A stretch of DNA of 15,202 nucleotides from Roseburia sp. (GTDB lineage: Bacteria > Bacillota_A > Clostridia > Lachnospirales > Lachnospiraceae): assembly GCA_017547315.1 (NCBI GenBank), contig JAFYQA010000044.1, forward strand, positions 1 to 15,202. Reading direction: 5' to 3'. Under the pieces are notes generated by a model. That model was given only the letters and a program-made list of their open reading frames with translations, ran no database searches and was not told where the DNA came from. The first letter of the stretch is position 1, and each line of letters starts with the position of its first letter. Shown one piece after another: positions 13,737-15,202 of the stretch. A program made the position numbers and the translations under genes.

Positions 13737-14939
13737 ATGAAATACTTAGTAATATTAGGCGATGGTATGGCAGACCGTCCGATTGACGTTCTTGGAGGCA
13801 AAACTCCTTTGGAATATGCAAGTACACCGAAAATGGATGAGCTTGCATCAAAGGGCGAAATCGGAATGGTGCATACAATCCCGGATGGGATGAAACCGGG
13901 AAGTGATACGGCGAATTTATCTGTATTGGGATATGACCCAAAGAAATACTATTCGGGTCGTTCTCCACTTGAGGCGCTCAGTATTGGTGTGCCTATGTGC
14001 GACAGTGATATCGCACTTCGCTGTAATATCGTTACATTGTCAGAGGAAGAAGATAATTACGAAGAACGTACGATTATTGACCATAGCTCTAGTGAAATTG
14101 AGACAGAAGAATGTGCGATTTTATTAGATGCAGTCCGTAAAGAGTTAGGGACAGAGGAATTCAAATTTTATGTAGGAACCAGCTATCGTCATTGCCTGAT
14201 TTGGGATAAGGGCGAGGTCGTAGATTTGGTACCGCCGCATGATGTATTAGGACAGAATATTGCGGATAAACTTCCGGAGAATCCAAAGCTTCGAGAGATG
14301 ATGAAGCGTAGTTATGATATTCTGGTTAATCATCCGATTAATATAGAGCGTAAGAAAAAAGGACTCAATCCTGCAAACTCCTGTTGGTTCTGGGGTGCTG
14401 GAACGAAACCATCCCTCTATCCGTTTGAAGAGCGCGCCCATGTAAAAGGTGCTATGATTTCTGCTGTAGATTTGTTAAAAGGAATTGCAGTCGGCACTTC
14501 TATGAAAGTCATTGAGGTAGAAGGTGCGAATGGTGGTCTTGATACGAACTACGCAGGAAAAGCGCAGGCTGCGTTGGATGTGTTGACAAAAGAAGGTTAC
14601 GATTTTGTGTATGTACATCTAGAAGGTCCGGATGAAATGGGACATCAGGGCAGTGTTGAGAAAAAAGTCAAAGCAATTGAGTATCTGGATGAGAAAATTA
14701 TTCGTCCAATCGTGGAGGGATTAGAGGCAGCAGGCGAGGAGTTTCGAATGGTAATTTTGCCGGATCATCCGACACCGATTTGTATCCGTACACATTCTGC
14801 AGAGAATGTACCATATTTGCTTTATGATAGCAGAATGCAAAGAAGAAAGATTAGTTATTATAATGAACGAGAAGCGGAAGCAACAGGCAACCTGATTGCA
14901 GAAGGACATAAGTTGATTGAATATTTATTAGAAATGTAG
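13737..14939 (+). CDS. apgM-like (COG3635) phosphatase-superfamily protein; possible homoserine kinase
   Basis: A 400-residue cytoplasmic, metal-dependent protein of the alkaline phosphatase superfamily, annotated as archaeal-type cofactor-independent phosphoglycerate mutase. Metal and catalytic motifs are in place: GDGM (8-11), GSDTANLSVLGYDP with Ser56 as the likely nucleophile, EGPDEMGH (D299, H303), and PDHPTP (D343, H344) with H353. I chose ATG 13737 because AGAGGA lies 6 nt upstream and MKYLVILGDG is the family start; an upstream in-frame ATG adds 14 poor residues. The family includes true phosphoglycerate mutases, but members next to hom and threonine genes have been proposed, and I believe genetically shown in some bacteria, to act as homoserine kinase in place of ThrB. 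The position after hom favours that role here; the sequence alone does not decide. Confidence 0.85.
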   Translation: MKYLVILGDGMADRPIDVLGGKTPLEYASTPKMDELASKGEIGMVHTIPDGMKPGSDTANLSVLGYDPKKYYSGRSPLEALSIGVPMCDSDIALRCNIVTLSEEEDNYEERTIIDHSSSEIETEECAILLDAVRKELGTEEFKFYVGTSYRHCLIWDKGEVVDLVPPHDVLGQNIADKLPENPKLREMMKRSYDILVNHPINIERKKKGLNPANSCWFWGAGTKPSLYPFEERAHVKGAMISAVDLLKGIAVGTSMKVIEVEGANGGLDTNYAGKAQAALDVLTKEGYDFVYVHLEGPDEMGHQGSVEKKVKAIEYLDEKIIRPIVEGLEAAGEEFRMVILPDHPTPICIRTHSAENVPYLLYDSRMQRRKISYYNEREAEATGNLIAEGHKLIEYLLEM

Positions 14940-14945
14940 TAAGCT

Positions 14946-14983
14946 AAGGATGTATGGCAATGATTGTCATGCATCCTTTTTTT
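14946..14983 (+). terminator. Rho-independent terminator of the hom operon
   Basis: AAGGATGTATGGCA (14946-14959) pairs with TGTCATGCATCCTT (14965-14978), 14 pairs with two wobbles and a 5-nt loop. Seven Ts follow (14977-14983, two shared with the stem). Confidence 0.95.
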
Positions 14984-15040
14984 GTGAGTTGTGATGAAGT
15001 ATAAATAATTTAGCTGTGAAATCAGCGGAAACGAGGAAAT

Positions 15041-15202
15041 ATGAAAAAAGTTGGAATTATCGGAGCAATGGAACTGGAAGTAGAAACTTTAAAATCCAAA
15101 ATGGAGGTTAAATCTACTACTACAAAGGCTCGTATGGAATTTTTTGAAGGTACATTAAATGGTGTAGAGGTAGTTATCGTTCGAAGCGGTATCGGTAAAG
15201 TA
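15041..15202 (+). CDS. mtnN: 5'-methylthioadenosine/S-adenosylhomocysteine nucleosidase (5' part)
   Basis: The first 54 codons of a nucleosidase that cleaves MTA and SAH (and 5'-deoxyadenosine) to adenine and the thioribose derivative, in methyl-cycle salvage. The N-terminus [18 protein letters not shown] is the family signature, and SGIGKV near the cut edge is the conserved loop that continues into the active site. The ATG follows ACGAGGAAAT. The window ends in frame, so the catalytic C-terminal half is outside. A promoter must lie after the terminator at 14983; TTGTGA (14982) with TAATTT (15006) is a weak candidate. Confidence 0.92.
   Translation, partial: MKKVGIIGAMELEVETLKSKMEVKSTTTKARMEFFEGTLNGVEVVIVRSGIGKV

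Overview
The window reads as chromosomal DNA of a low-GC, Gram-positive anaerobe of the Clostridia, most likely a Lachnospiraceae-type gut bacterium. This rests on AT-rich codon usage, strong AGGAGG-type ribosome sites, the FtsEX/PcsB-type hydrolase set, a CdaR/PucR-type regulator, a PheB-family ACT protein and an archaeal-type phosphoglycerate mutase-like protein. The family assignment is an inference from gene content, not a measured relationship. All genes lie on the + strand. I see no tRNA, rRNA, CRISPR array, transposase or phage gene.

Region 1 (1-639): the last 30 codons of a possible unknown gene and a strong intrinsic terminator, followed by about 500 bp of AT-rich DNA. This DNA holds a tight cluster of DnaA-box-like 9-mers (303-373) and a good extended -10 promoter for the next gene.

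Region 2 (640-7212): a YitT-family membrane protein gene with its own terminator; a CdaR/PucR-like regulator; then ftsE, ftsX and a secreted coiled-coil M23 endopeptidase, with a terminator after the hydrolase. After a 259-bp gap packed with hairpins comes an S41 carboxyl-terminal processing protease. FtsEX is the ATP-driven transmembrane switch that activates a coiled-coil peptidoglycan hydrolase during division, and the hydrolase gene next to it is the obvious client. From memory, YitT-family, prfB, ftsEX and ctp genes also lie close together in Bacillus subtilis, so this is probably an old neighbourhood.

Region 3 (7213-11865): prfB (release factor 2), interrupted by the classical in-frame UGA and needing a +1 shift. 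It has a putative promoter whose spacer contains a perfect 16-bp palindrome. Only 15 bp downstream begins a three-gene set: an SPFH protein with three C-terminal zinc ribbons, a two-zinc-ribbon protein with a C-terminal membrane segment, and a TPM-domain membrane protein. These correspond to YdjI, YdjG and YdjH of the B. subtilis PspA-linked membrane-stress system, but no pspA gene is in the window. A terminator follows.

Region 4 (11866-14983): a strong promoter, then a PheB-like HTH/ACT regulator, homoserine dehydrogenase and an apgM/COG3635-type phosphatase-superfamily protein, closed by a strong terminator. The arrangement suggests a threonine-biosynthesis operon in which the apgM-like protein could be the missing homoserine kinase. 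Region 5 (15041 to the end) is the start of an MTA/SAH nucleosidase gene, cut by the window edge.

The most interesting points are the PspA-less SPFH/zinc-ribbon/TPM module behind prfB, the hom-apgM pairing, the DnaA-box cluster away from any dnaA gene, the unusual spacing of the prfB frameshift stimulator, and the palindrome in the prfB promoter.
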